This document shows positions 1 to 13,257 of a stretch of DNA of 64,000 nt, piece by piece. Every line of letters starts with the position of its first letter. The stretch's first letter is position 1. Below the pieces are notes generated by a model that saw nothing but the letters and a program-made list of their open reading frames with translations, had not been told where the DNA came from and ran no database searches. The position numbers and the translations under genes were made by a program. Source of the stretch: Cladorhizidae sp. MBARI D1340-BT2 (lineage: Eukaryota; Porifera; Demospongiae; Poecilosclerida; Cladorhizidae); the NCBI GenBank assembly GCA_028752905.1, contig JAQNBH010000011.1, forward strand, positions 806,001 to 870,000. Direction: 5' to 3'.

Positions 1-3000
1 AACACACAGTGCTAGTAATATACACTACTATGAACACACAGTGCTAGTAATATACACTACTATGAACACACAGTGCTAGTAATATACACTACTATGAACA
101 CACAGTGCTAGTAATATACACTGCTATGAACACAGTGTTAGTAATATACACTACTATGAACACACAGTGCTAGTAATATACACTACTATGAACACACAGA
201 GCTAGTAATATACACTACTATGAACACACAGAGCTAGTAATATACACTACTATGAACACACAGTGCTAGTAATATACACTACTATGAACACACAGTGCTA
301 GTAATATACACTACTATGAACACACAGTGTTAGTAATATACACTACTATGAACACACAGTGCTAGTAATATACACTACTATGAACACACAGTGCTAGTAA
401 TATACACTACTATGAACACACAGAGCTAGTAATATACACTACTATGAACACACAGTGCTAGTAATATACACTACTATGAACACACAGTGCTAGTAATATA
501 CACTACTATGAACACACAGTGCTAGTAATATACACTACTATGAACACAGTGCTAGTAATATACACTACTATGAACACACAGTGCTAGTAATATACACTAC
601 TATGAACACACAGTGCTAGTAATATACACTACTATGAACACACAGTGCTAGTAATATACACTACTATGAACACACAGTGCTAGTAATATACACTACTATG
701 AACACAGTGCTAGTAATATACACTACTATGAACACACAGTGCTAGTAATATACACTACTATGAACACACAGTGCTAGTAATATACACTACTATGAACACA
801 CAGTGCTAGTAATATACACTACTATGAACACACAGTGCTAGTAATATACACTACTATGAACACACAGTGTTAGTAATATACACTACTATGAACACACAGT
901 GCTAGTAATATACACTACTATGAACACACAGAGCTAGTAATATACACTACTATGAACACAGTGCTAGTAATATACACTACTATGAACACACAGTGCTAGT
1001 AATATACACTACTATGAACACAGTGCTAGTAATATACACTACTATGAACACACAGTGCTAGTAATATACACTACTATGAACACAGTGCTAGTAATATACA
1101 CCTACTATGAACACAGTGCTAGTAATATACACTACTATGAACACACAGTGCTAGTAATATACACTACTATTAACACACAGTGCTAGTAATATACACTACT
1201 ATGAACACACAGTGCTAGTAATATACACTACTATGAACACACAGTGCTAGTAATATACACTACTATGAACACACAGTGCTAGTAATATACACTACTATGA
1301 ACACACAGTGCTAGTAATATACACTACTATGAACACACAGTGCTAGTAATATACACTACTATGAACACAGTGCTAGTAATATACACTACTATGAACACAC
1401 AGTGCTAGTAATATACACTACTATGAACACACAGTGCTAGTAATATACACTACTATGAACACACAGTGCTAGTAATATACACTACTATGAACACACAGTG
1501 TTAGTAATATACACTACTATGAACACAGTGCTAGTAATATACACTACTATGAACACAGTGCTAGTAATATACACTACTATGAACACACAGAGCTAGTAAT
1601 ATACACTACTATGAACACACAGTGCTAGTAATATACACTACTATGAACACACAGTGCTAGTAATATACACTACTATGAACACACAGTGCTAGTAATATAC
1701 ACTACTATGAACACACAGTGCTAGTAATATACACTACTATGAACACACAGTGCTAGTAATATACACTACTATGAACACACAGTGCTAGTAATATACACTA
1801 CTATGAACACAGTGCTAGTAATATACACTACTATGAACACACAGTGCTAGTAATATACACTACTATGAACAGTGCTAGTAATATACACTACTATGAACAC
1901 ACAGTGCTAGTAATATACACTACTATGAACACACAGAGCTAGTAATATACACTACTATGAACACAGTGCTAGTAATATACACTACTATGAACACACAGAG
2001 CTAGTAATATACACTACTATGAACACAGTGCTAGTAATATACACTACTATGAACACACAGTACTAGTAATATACACTACTATGAACACACAGTGCTAGTA
2101 ATATACACTACTATGAACACACAGTGCTAGTAATATACACTACTATGAACACACAGAGCTAGTAATATACACTACTATGAACACACAGAGCTAGTAATAT
2201 ACACTACTATGAACACACAGTGCTAGTAATATACACTACTATGAACACACAGTGCTAGTAATATACACTACTATGAACACACAGTGCTAGTAATATACAC
2301 TACTATGAACACACAGTACTAGTAATATACACTACTATGAACACACAGTGCTAGTAATATACACTACTATGAACACAGTGCTAGTAATATACACTACTAT
2401 GAACACACAGTGCTAGTAATATACACTACTATGAACACACAGTGCTAGTAATATACACTACTATGAACACACAGTGCTAGTAATATACACTACTATGAAC
2501 ACACAGTGCTAGTAATATACACTACTATGAACACACAGTGCTAGTAATATACACTACTATGAACACAGTGCTAGTAATATACACTACTATGAACACACAG
2601 AGCTAGTAATATACACTACTATGAACACACAGTGCTAGTAATATACACTACTATGAACACACAGTGCTAGTAATATACACTACTATGAACACACAGTGCT
2701 AGTAATATACACTACTATGAACACAGTGCTAGTAATATACACTACTATGAACACACAGTGCTAGTAATATACACTACTATGAACACACAGTGCTAGTAAT
2801 ATACACTACTATGAACACACAGTGCTAGTAATATACACTACTATGAACACACAGTGTTAGTAATATACACTACTATGAACACACAGTGTTAGTAATATAC
2901 ACTACTATGAACACACAGAGCTAGTAATATACACTACTATGAACACACAGTGCTAGTAATATACACTACTATGAACACACAGTGCTAGTAATATACACTA

Positions 3001-6000
3001 CTATGAACACACAGTGCTAGTAATATACACTACTATGAACACACAGTGCTAGTAATATACACTACTATGAACACACAGAGCTAGTAATATACACTACTAT
3101 GAACACACAGTGCTAGTAATATACACTACTATGAACACACAGTGCTAGTAATATACACTACTATGAACACACAGTGCTAGTAATATACACTACTATGAAC
3201 ACACAGTGCTAGTAATATACACTACTATGAACACACAGTGCTAGTAATATACACTACTATGAACACACAGTGCTAGTAATATACACTGCTATGAACACAC
3301 AGTGCTAGTAATATACACTACTATGAACACACAGTGCTAGTAATATACACTACTATGAACACAGTGCTAGTAATATACACTACTATGAACACACAGAGCT
3401 AGTAATATACACTACTATGAACACACAGTGCTAGTAATATACACTACTATGAACACACAGTGCTAGTAATATACACTACTATGAACACACAGAGCTAGTA
3501 ATATACACTACTATGAACACACAGTGCTAGTAATATACACTACTATGAACACAGTGCTAGTAATATACACTACTATGAACACACAGTGCTAGTAATATAC
3601 ACTACTATGAACACACAGTGCTAGTAATATACACTACTATGAACACACAGTGCTAGTAATATACACTACTATGAACACAGTGCTAGTAATATACACTACT
3701 ATGAACACAGTGCTAGTAATATACACTACTATGAACACACAGTGCTAGTAATATACACTGCTATGAACACACAGAGCTAGTAATATACACTACTATGAAC
3801 ACAGTGCTAGTAATATACACTACTATGAACACACAGTGCTAGTAATATACACTACTATGAACACAGTGCTAGTAATATACACTACTATGAACACACAGTG
3901 TTAGTAATATACACTACTATGAACACACAGTGCTAGTAATATACACTACTATGAACACACAGTGCTAGTAATATACACTACTATGAACACACAGTGCTAG
4001 TAATATACACTACTATGAACACACAGTGCTAGTAATATACACTACTATGAACACACAGTGCTAGTAATATACACTACTATGAACACACAGTGCTAGTAAT
4101 ATACACTACTATGAACACACAGTGCTAGTAATATACACTACTATGAACACACAGTGTTAGTAATATACACTACTATGAACACACAGTGCTAGTAATATAC
4201 ACTACTATGAACACAGTGCTAGTAATATACACTACTATGAACACACAGTGCTAGTAATATACACTACTATGAACACACAGTGCTAGTAATATACACTACT
4301 ATGAACACACAGTGCTAGTAATATACACTACTATGAACACACAGTGCTAGTAATATACACTACTATGAACACACAGTGCTAGTAATATACACTACTATGA
4401 ACACACAGTGCTAGTAATATACACTACTATGAACACAGTGCTAGTAATATACACTACTATGAACACAGTGCTAGTAATATACACTACTATGAACACACAG
4501 TGTTAGTAATATACACTACTATGAACACACAGTGCTAGTAATATACACTACTATGAACACAGTGCTAGTAATATACACTACTATGAACACACAGTGCTAG
4601 TAATATACACTACTATGAACACACAGTGTTAGTAATATACACTACTATGAACACACAGTGCTAGTAATATACACTACTATGAACACACAGTGCTAGTAAT
4701 ATACACTACTATGAACACAGTGCTAGTAATATACACTACTATGAACACACAGTGCTAGTAATATACACTACTATGAACACACAGTGCTAGTAATATACAC
4801 TACTATGAACACACAGTGCTAGTAATATACACTACTATGAACACACAGTGTTAGTAATATACACTACTATGAACACACAGTGTTAGTAATATACACTACT
4901 ATGAACACACAGTGCTAGTAATATACACTACTATGAACACACAGTGCTAGTAATATACACTACTATGAACACACAGAGCTAGTAATATACACTACTATGA
5001 ACACACAGTGCTAGTAATATACACTACTATGAACACACAGTGCTAGTAATATACACTACTATGAACACACAGTGCTAGTAATATACACTACTATGAACAC
5101 ACAGTGCTAGTAATATACACTACTATGAACACACAGTACTAGTAATATACACTACTATGAACACACAGAGCTAGTAATATACACTACTATGAACACACAG
5201 TGCTAGTAATATACACTACTATGAACACACAGTGCTAGTAATATACACTACTATGAACACACAGTGCTAGTAATATACACTACTATGAACACACAGTGCT
5301 AGTAATATACACTACTATGAACACACAGTGCTAGTAATATACACTACTATGAACACACAGTGTTAGTAATATACACTACTATGAACACACAGAGCTAGTA
5401 ATATACACTACTATGAACACACAGTGTTAGTAATATACACTACTATGAACACACAGAGCTAGTAATATACACTACTATGAACACAGTGCTAGTAATATAC
5501 ACTACTATGAACACACAGTGCTAGTAATATACACTGCTATGAACACACAGTGCTAGTAATATACACTACTATGAACACACAGTGCTAGTAATATACACTA
5601 CTATGAACACTGCTAATAATATACACTACTATGAACACACAGTGCTAGTAATATACACTACTATGAACACACAGTGCTAATAATATACACTACTATGAAC
5701 AAACAGTGCTAGTAATATACTCTACTATGAACACAGTGCTAGTAATATACACTACTATGAACACACAGTGCTAGTAATATACACTACTATGAACACACAG
5801 TGCTAGTAATATACACTACTATGAACACACAGTGCTAGTAATATACACTACTATGAACACACAGTGCTAGTAATATACACTGCTATGAACACACAGTGCT
5901 AGTAATATACACTACTATGAACACACAGTGCTAGTAATATACACTACTATGAACACACAGTGCTAGTAATATACACTGCTATGAACACACAGTGCTAGTA

Positions 6001-6028
6001 ATATACACTACTATGAACTGCTAATAAT
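1..6028. repeat. 32-bp minisatellite array, about 190 copies
   Basis: The unit is 32 bp, with core gtgctagtaatatacacta preceded by gaacacaca. Many units are 30 bp because one CA is missing (gaacacagtg). Common point variants are gagctag, gtgttag, gtactag and cactgctat. The array runs off the left edge, so its full size is unknown. It ends at about 6028 in a decayed half unit. It lies downstream of PUM3 exon 3 on the minus strand, so it is probably intronic to that gene. No coding content was seen. Confidence 0.97.
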
Positions 6029-6586
6029 ATACACTCTACAAATATTCCAATGCACATCCACGACTAGTTGCAGAATAAAGTGGTTGGTAAGGATCGTCAA
6101 TGCTAATCAAGTTATTATACGTGCTGTGTTATAAGCAGCGTGCATTCCCCGACCTCTGAGCTCCTTGGAAACTGTTACTAAGTCCAAAGGTGGTTGTAGC
6201 TGACCCTATATGGTTGCAGTCTCACCAACAGCAACAAGACATGGCACGTGCTGATGTGTGGAGTGGACAATAATAATAAGCAATGCTATAGCTGGCCCTA
6301 CATGGGTACAGTCACCAACAGCAACAAGACATGGCACGTGCTTATGTGTGGAGTGGACAGCAAGAAGAAGCAAGTTTAAAACCTCTGAAGACCCTGAAGC
6401 TCTGCCTTTGTGCAGTCCTCCCACTTATATAGACAACAAAACCAACCAACAATTAAAAACAACTGTAGCCCAGTAACCAACATCTAGTCAGATGACCCCT
6501 TACCATTTAAAATCATGTACGCCAACATGTACAGCTTTTATTGATTGATGATTATGATTTAAAATGGTAAGGGTCGTCTAAACACA
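6029..6586. other. Unique spacer between two arrays
   Basis: This is about 560 bp of non-array sequence holding one two-copy duplication (listed separately). The overlapping 72-residue frames on both strands are explained by that duplication. I looked for the next PUM3 exon on the minus strand and found no PUF-repeat-like peptide. Confidence 0.7.
6201..6373. repeat. Two-copy imperfect direct duplication, about 82 bp
   Basis: Copy 1 is at about 6201-6283 and copy 2 at about 6293-6373. Both contain caacagcaacaagacatggc followed by an acgtgct core and gtgtggagtggaca. Copy 2 has lost a few bases and gained agaagaag in place of ataataat. It looks like a minisatellite that stopped at two copies. 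Confidence 0.85.
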
Positions 6587-7590
6587 CATCATCTCTTCTC
6601 CCCCACCCCAACCCACATCATCTCTTCTCTCCCCTCAACCTCATCATCTCTTCTCTCCCCTCAACCTCATCATCTCTTCTCTCCCCTCAACCTCATCATC
6701 CCTTCACTCCCCTCAACCTCATCATCCCTTCACTCCCATCAACCACATCATCTCTTCTCTCCCCTCATCATCCCTTCACTCCCCTCAACCTCATCATCCC
6801 TTCACTCCCATCAACCACATCATCTCTTCTCTCCCCTCAACCACATCATCCTTTCTCTCCCATCAACCACATCATCTCTTCTCTCCCATCAACCTCTTCA
6901 TCTCTTCTCTCCCCTCAACCACATCATCTCTTCTCTCCCCTCAACCTCATCTCTTCTCTCCCCTCAACCACATCATCTCTTCTCTCCCCTCAACCTCATC
7001 ATCTCTTCTCTCCCCTCAACCACATCATCTCTTCTCTCCCCTCAACCACATCATCTCTACTCTCCCCTCAACCTCATCATCTCTTCTCTCCCCTCAACCT
7101 CATCATCTCTTCTCTCCCCTCAACACATCATCTCTTCACTCCCCTCAACCTCATCATCTCTTCTCTCCCCTCAACCACATCATACCTTCTCTCCCCTCAA
7201 CCACATCATCTCTTCTCTCCCCTCAACCTCATCATCTCTTCTCTCCCCTCAACCTCATCATCTCTTCTCTCCCCTCAACCACATCATCTCTTCTCTCCCC
7301 TCAACCACATCATCCCTTCTCTCCCCTCAACCTCATCATCTCTTCACTCCCCTCAACCTCATCATCTCTTCTCTCCCCTCAACCTCATCATCTCTTCTCT
7401 CCCCTCAACCACATCATCTCTTCACTCCCCTCAACCTCATCATCTCTTCTCTCCCCTCAACCTCATCATCTCTTCTCTCCCCTCAACCTCATCATCTCTT
7501 CACTCCCCTCAACCTCATCATCTCTTCTCTCCCCTCAACATCATCATCTCTTCTCTCCCATCAACCACATCATCCCTACTCTCTCCATCA
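6587..7590. repeat. 26-bp pyrimidine-rich minisatellite, about 38 copies
   Basis: The unit is about 26 bp, built from ctctcccctcaacctcatca plus tctctt. Variants carry cttcactcccc, accacatca and cctcatcat. The plus strand is almost free of G, so the minus (transcribed-sense) strand is nearly all purine. The array lies just downstream of PUM3 exon 3 and should be inside its intron 3. Confidence 0.95.
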
Positions 7591-7620
7591 ATCTTTTACA
7601 TTCATCCCATGCAACCTGAC

Positions 7621-7818
7621 CTCTTTAAAATGGCCCTTTGCCATGGTCATCATCTCCTCCAGAGCCAAGGTACGGCTTGGAACATTATCATGCTGGCGAA
7701 GATGCTCCCAGATTATCTTACTCTCCCTCACTAACTCGTATCCTCCCTCCCCTCCTCGACCATGGGACTTGCGATGGACGAGAAGAGTCTTCTTGGCAAC
7801 TCGACCAGTTGTGGTTGC
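7621..7818 (-). CDS. PUM3: PUM3/PUF6-like protein, coding exon 3 (partial gene)
   Basis: This exon is 198 bp (66 codons, phase 0 at both ends). The acceptor is cgttag before GCAACC and the donor is GAG followed by GTCAGG, which is weak. It encodes residues 95-160 of the assembled product. After a basic stretch it contains YELVRESKIIWEHLRQHD and then KGHFKE. This matches the conserved block just before the PUF repeats of PUM3/Puf-A, which has a Y..V..(S/A)K..WE.LRR.D pattern followed by a KGK/KGH motif. PUM3 is a nucleolar Puf-family protein linked to ribosome biogenesis in other eukaryotes. The PUF repeats are not in the window and must lie further left, beyond the arrays. The donor choice is the weakest point; a site 5 bp further on (AG then GTTGCA) would change the phase. 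Confidence 0.75.
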
Positions 7819-8002
7819 CTAACGATAAGTATGTGTATCATAAAAATCAAACCCATATCAAACACGTGCTATAGTAGTCATGGTTACCAATGCCTCTACT
7901 ACTTCCTGCATGCAGGGGGGAGGGGTCACTGTGCTACTTATAACTTAGAGGCACAGATAAAAAGATGGAAAAATTATTTTTTGGTCAGTATTACACAGCT
8001 AA

Positions 8003-9535
8003 GACTCCTTCCTCCACACTAGAAACAATGGATGACTATTACCAGACCTCCCTCCTCCACACTAGAAACAATGGATGACTATTACCAGACCTCCCTCCTC
8101 CACACTAGAAACAATGGATGACTATTACCAGACCTCCCTCCTCCTCACTAGAAACAATGGATGACTATTACCAGACCTCCCTCCTCCACACTAGAAACAA
8201 TGGATGACTATTACCAGACCTCCCTCCTCCACACTAGAAACAATGGATGACTATTACCAGACCTCCCTCCTCCACACTAGAAACAATGGATGACTATTAC
8301 CAGACCTCCCTCCTCCTCACTAGAAACAATGGATGACTATTACCAGACCTCCCTCCTCCACACTAGAAACAATGGATGACTATTACCAGACCTCCCTCCT
8401 CCACACTAGAAACAATGGATGACTATTACCAGACCTCCCTCCTCCTCACTAGAAACAATGGATGACTATTACCAGACCTCTCTCCTCCTCACTAGAAACA
8501 ATGGATGACTATTACCAGACCTCCCTCCTCCACACTAGAAACAATGGATGACTATTACCACATCTCCCTCCTCCACACTAGAAACAATGGATGACTATTA
8601 CCAGACCTCCCTCCTCCTCACTAGAAACAATGGATGACTATTACCAGACCTCCCTCCTCCACACTAGAAACAATGGATGACTATTACCAGACCTCCCTCC
8701 TCCACACTAGAAACAATGGATGACTATTACCAGACCTCCCTCCTCCTCACTAGAAACAATGGATGACTATTACCAGACCTCCCTCCTCCTCACTAGAAAC
8801 AATGGATGACTATTACCAGACCTCCGTCCTCCTCACTAGAAACAATGGATGGCTTTACCAGACCTCCCTCCTCCACACAAGAAACAATGGATGACTATTA
8901 CCAGACCTCCCTCCTCCACACTAGAAACAATGGATGACTATTACCAGACCGCCCTCCTCCTCACTAGAAACAATGGATGACTATTACCAGACCTCCCTTC
9001 TCCACACTAGAAACAATGGATGACTATTACCAGACCACCCTCCTCCTCACTAGAAACAATGGATGACTATTACCAGACCTCCCTCCTCCTCACTAGAAAC
9101 AATGGATGACTATTACCAGACCTCCCTCCTCCTCACTAGAAACAATGGATGACTATTACCAGACCTCTCTCCTCCACACTAGAAACAATGGATTACTATT
9201 ACCAGACCTCTCTCCTCCACCCTAGAAACAATGGATGACTATTACCAGACCTCCCTCCTCCACACTAGAAACAATGGATGACTATTACCAGACCTCCCTC
9301 CTCCACACTAGAAACAATGGATGACTATTACCAGACCTCCCTCCTCCACACTAGAAACAATGGATGACTATTACCAGACCTCTCTCCTCCTCACTAGAAA
9401 CAATGGATGACTATTACCAGACCTCCCTCCTCCACACTAGAAACAATGGATGACTATTACCACATCTCCCTCCTCCACACTAGAAACAATGGATGACTAT
9501 TACCACATCTCCCTCCTCCACACTAGAAACAATGG
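8003..9535. repeat. 43-bp minisatellite in PUM3 intron 2, about 35 copies
   Basis: The unit is 43 bp with core actagaaacaatggatgact. A second variable part alternates between ctcctccacac and ctcctcctcac. It fills most of the intron between PUM3 exons 2 and 3 (7819-9578). It starts about 45 bp downstream of the GTGAGT donor and does not copy the exon end, unlike several arrays in the Tudor gene. Confidence 0.96.
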
Positions 9536-9578
9536 ATAGATAGCGCAACAGTTTATGTGGACAAGAAAATGTACTCAC

Positions 9579-9828
9579 CTTCTTCTTGGATGGAGGCTCC
9601 TTAACTTCTGGAGCATGGCCACCTTTTCTCTTAACTTTGGCTTCTTCCTTGGCCGGCTTAACTGAAATAGGTGTCTTCCTCTTTACTTTTAATGGCTTCT
9701 GACTCTTCGGTCCTACACCCTTGAATGATTTCTTAACAGTGTGCTTTCCTTTGAATTTCTTCTTGCTCTTCTGACTGACTCCCTTCACATCCTCCTTGTT
9801 CTTTGCCCCTCCACCGCGCTTTTTAGAG
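9579..9828 (-). CDS. PUM3: PUM3/PUF6-like protein, coding exon 2
   Basis: This exon is 250 bp. The acceptor is gttgtag before CTCT, entered in phase 2, and the strong donor is AAGAAG followed by GTGAGT, leaving in phase 0. It encodes residues 12-94, an extremely Lys-rich tract with repeated short basic motifs such as KSKKKFKGKH and KVKRK. Basic, disordered, nucleolar-localising N-termini of this kind are typical of PUM3/Puf6 proteins. Phase joins exactly to exon 1 (GG plus C) and to exon 3, which supports all three. By composition alone the exon could belong to many nucleolar proteins; the assignment rests on exon 3. Confidence 0.8.
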
Positions 9829-9886
9829 CTACAACAGTCCAGGTTGAATCTATTAAAAGGTAACTAGCAAAAAAAGCAAGACTTAC

Positions 9887-9918
9887 CCCTTGCCAGTCGT
9901 CTCTTTTGCTCTGCCCAT
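9887..9918 (-). CDS. PUM3: PUM3/PUF6-like protein, first coding exon with start codon
   Basis: This is 32 coding bases from ATG at 9918 to a strong donor (GGG followed by GTAAGT). It encodes MGRAKETTGK plus the first two bases of a Gly codon completed by exon 2. Intron 1 is only 58 bp (9829-9886), the shortest intron seen in either gene. The start was chosen because only this frame joins the Lys-rich exon without a stop, and because caaag precedes the ATG. Confidence 0.75.
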
Positions 9919-10652
9919 CTTTGATGCAGAACACGTGGGAAGGCAAAGATCGTCTTGCAAAACGCAAACTATTGGTAAAGATCATCAATAGTGATTATTT
10001 TTGCTTGTGTGATTACTTTCAAGCCTGGCCCAGAGCTCCACGACCGTTGGCAGCCGTAGCGTTTACTCTTCGAACCTTTATAGTTGATATCATCACGAGA
10101 TCTTTTATTTCACCTTATCCTGAGCTTAAAAAAAAAGCCATTCATTTGGCTCCGAAGACTCGTTAGCCACTGGAATGGGATAGTCACTATTAGTGTCAGG
10201 CTGGCGTATATACTACAGCCACTTGCTTTTACTCAGCCATAGCTACAGCACTACTCGCCGCCAGAATCCGATAAGGTTGGACCAAAGTATCGGGCAAGTC
10301 GTGTCTTACCAGTGACTTTCCAACTTCCTCCATAGTTCTGATTACCCCATATAGCCTTTCCCCACCGAAACCATGCACCAGAAAGTTCCAGTTTGAACAA
10401 TGAGGAGTTTCATTGACCTTGTTCTCTCCAAGGATGATGATACACCACAGCCAACGCAAGCGACTGACAGGAATGATACGCAGGGTGTGGAACAGGCTCA
10501 ATGCATAGTCTCCCTGCTGGTCAGCCGTCCCGGCTTCGGACACTACTACACCGCTAGTGAACGCTGGCTATACGTACACCGCTAATGAGATCATCAAAGA
10601 TTAAACATCTGAGATGCACTGCTAATGAAACGCTGGTGATGCGTACACTGCT
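9919..10652. other. 5' flank of PUM3 and region without a recognised gene
   Basis: This should contain the 5' UTR and promoter of the minus-strand PUM3 gene. I see no convincing TATA box. The stretch 10020-10330 has a moderate scatter of CG dinucleotides compared with the AT-rich arrays. Several overlapping short frames (60-104 codons) on both strands show no family resemblance. From about 10560, two approximate copies of aatgaaacgctgg/gaacgctggctat occur, a small local duplication. Confidence 0.5.
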
Positions 10653-11223
10653 ATGAAACGCTGGCGATATCAGGTTGATGGGAGAAGTGGCTTCATGGTA
10701 GACATTAGCTTCAGGAGGGCACTGTCATGTATCCAAGTGAAGCGACCTTGGGGACAACCATTCAAGGTTGTGGGAGAGGAGGAATTACAAAACTTCTCTC
10801 ATCAGAGGATAAGTGGTTTTAGGGTTTCTCATAACCCACAATCTACATGTCCTCCTGAAATCTTTGTCACTACAGCACGTCCAGACATTGTGATAATTCG
10901 GGATTGTGAGTTACTCCTCATTGAACTCACAACCCCCTAGCTACAATCCACCAAATTCCATCGCTTTAAGTCTCACAGACAGAAGACGGAGAAGGCAAAT
11001 TACTTTTAAGTGACTTGGAAGCCCGAGGGTATTCTTCCTCACTGTTAGCAGTTGAGGTGGTTCACTGGGGCACTTGTCCTAAGGCTTGGTCCCACTTTCC
11101 ATCCATGAGCAAATTGATGCCAGGAAACTCTTGGGTGTGGCGGCAATCTCTGCATCTCACACCATCTTTCTGGCCGGAAGTGACTTGCTGTGGAAGAACG
11201 CAGAACGATGGCTTATTACTTAG
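10653..11223 (+). pseudogene. Decayed retroelement C-terminus (RPD...ELT endonuclease-like domain)
   Basis: Three pieces in different plus frames line up in order. The first (to the stop at 10940) ends PPEIFVTTARPDIVI followed by LLLIELTTP. The second (about 11010-11055) reads LEARGYSSSLLAVEV. The third (about 11103-11223) reads ARKLLGVAAISASHTIFLAG and then stops. The RPDIV / ELT.P / G......EVG / AAI.AS.TIFLA order is what I know from the C-terminal domain of retroelement proteins common in sponge and cnidarian genomes. Frameshifts and stops break it, so it is a dead fragment. No reverse transcriptase was found next to it. Confidence 0.65.
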
Positions 11224-12097
11224 CTCTGTTTGTTGTTGTTGCTGATCTATGTAACCTTTGCCAAGACCGTTGCCGTCTTGGTTGACAATGGAACCTTGTT
11301 GTCCGAGGTTGCGATGAATCATTATTATTGGTTTTGCTCACCTTGAAATATAGTTGGTGTCACACACATTGTGCTGCACTTTCTCACATATCAGCTACAA
11401 ATTTAATTGGTCTGTTGAGCCTTGAGATAGCCAACACGAAGTACATACAAACAATTAATGACAATGTCTACTTGAGAAAAAGAATGAATTTCAGTTTGTG
11501 GATGGTGATGATGGGAGGTGCTAAAGATTAGGACTTTAGGTACCAAACATCAAGGATTTCCTCTTCTCCACTTGAACACATTGACCATAACAATTTGTCT
11601 GGCTTCCCCCAAACCTTCCTGCAACTGATCTACCCAACATTAGGCCTACTCTCCCTTCCATCATCTTCATTTCTCTATTCTACCACCCACTCCTCAGACC
11701 CAAATTAATAAAAACATATAATTAATTAATTAACGACACAACACACACCCAAATATTGCTTTGTGGTAAGAAGCTGAAGCTAGTTGGTCAAATGTCAGTT
11801 TGTAGAACTTTTTCCCCCACCTTCAAATACTTTTGTACCCATTTAGTTAGGCATGTGCTGGTATGATTTTTAGAAGAGCTACTTCTGAGAATAATAAAGT
11901 GCAGAGTCCCTTGGGACGCAGTGCAGTACAAAATAATAATGGCAATGTATAGGTAAGGTGACTTTAGCTCTAATGGACACTGAATGTTCGATGTTCTGTC
12001 AGCTTGATGGAGGTGCAGTGGGAGGAGGACACACATCAGTGGCTTCCTCCTCTTCTAAACAGAGAAAGGCCCTGGGAGAGCTGAGGAAGATGGAAGA
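11224..12097. other. No recognised gene
   Basis: This is AT-rich unique sequence with an attaattaattaa tract near 11720. Short open frames of 60-86 codons on both strands look random. The last 60 bp (from about 12040) may already belong to the Penelope-like fragment that follows, since a charged peptide is readable there. Confidence 0.5.
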
Positions 12098-12380
12098 GAC
12101 CTACCAGCAGACAAGGAGAAGACAACAGTCCTGATGACAAAAGAAAGTTACATTTCATAGCCGACAGGAATGCTGGAGACCAAGACACATGCAATACTGA
12201 AGAGAAGGATCCTACCAACATGCAGGAAGGCGAGTCGTGTACTGATGAATTGGAGGGATGGGAGAAATAACAAGTGCATTATACAATAGAACTAGGCCCA
12301 CTGGAAGTAGACCACCACTGATTTATGGGCTCCCTAAGATCCATAAACCTGAGGTTCCCCTTAGGTCAATTGTGTCTTAG
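12098..12380 (+). pseudogene. Penelope-like element reverse transcriptase fragment
   Basis: Two diagnostic blocks are readable about 80 codons apart on the plus strand. The first is DLPADKEKTTVLMTKESYI at 12098-12154. The second is [20 protein letters not shown] continuing VPLRSIVS and ending in a stop at 12380. Both blocks and their spacing match the N-terminal part of Penelope-like element reverse transcriptases (ADK..T.V and [16 protein letters not shown]). The two blocks are in different frames with a stop between them, and the palm domain is missing. It is a truncated, dead copy. Confidence 0.8.
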
Positions 12381-12880
12381 CACCATGTTCAGCAAATCCA
12401 CTAATACTTCTACCATTCTCCCCACCTTCATTACATGATCATCTCATTGAGCATTTAATCTGATCCCCCCCCGTCTTTAAACTCGTCACGATACTCACCA
12501 CTTCTCCCCACCTTGCTTGCTCACATCTCATTCCACCCTGACCTCCTTCACTGCAACTGGCATTGCTGACACGTCTCTCTGCCAAGCTCATCCCAGTAGT
12601 TTATTACCCATCTCCTCCAAACCCTTCCTCATTTCCTCCCACTATTACTCGACCAGAGTTGGCCCTCAATCTTTCTTCTTTCCCCTCAGGTCTGACTAAA
12701 ATAGCTTACAACTGGTGCCACCTGTTCTCTTCTTCTCCTCACTGTCTTTTCCTGCAGCTCCTCTTTCCTTATAAGTAGATTCACTTTCTTCCTTGGCTTT
12801 TTATCTTTATCCCAGAGCTTTCTCACTCTTGTCCCCCCATTCTTGCTAGCTTCAATTTCCTTTCCTATTACGCTGACCAC
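12381..12880. other. Pyrimidine-rich spacer, no gene
   Basis: This is C/T-rich on the plus strand from about 12410 onward, grading into the 35-bp C/T-rich array. The open frames at 12517-12778 and the opposite 12686-12883 frame reflect this composition. No protein family was recognised. Confidence 0.6.
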
Positions 12881-13150
12881 CATCCCCTTGAAGTCTCCTT
12901 TGTCTTCTTCCCTACCATCCCCTTGAGGTCTCCGTTGTCTTCTTCCCTACCAACCCCTTGAGGTCTCCGTTGTCTTCTTCCCTACCATCCCCTTGAGGTC
13001 TCCTTTGTCTTCTTCCCTACCATCCCCTTGAGGTCTCCTTTGTCTTCTTCCCTACCATCCCCTTGAGGTCTCCGTTGTCTTCTTCCCTACCATCCCCTTG
13101 AGGTCTCCGTTGTCTTCTTCCCTACCATCCCCTTGAGGTCTCCATTATCT
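12881..13150. repeat. 35-bp minisatellite, about 7.5 copies
   Basis: The unit is 35 bp with core catccccttgaggtctccgt followed by tgtcttcttccctac. Units differ mainly at one position (ccgt or cttt). It is pyrimidine-rich on the plus strand. Confidence 0.95.
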
Positions 13151-13257
13151 TCTTCCCTAAACCTTTCCCTGCTATATACTGTCAACACCTTTTCTTTCCA
13201 GATGTTATATACAGTATCTGTTAAATTGGACCACTACTACTCAAGCATCACTGCTCG

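Noticed and set aside
1..6028. CRISPR array
   Set aside because: Units are contiguous, with no unique spacers, and the DNA is from an animal.
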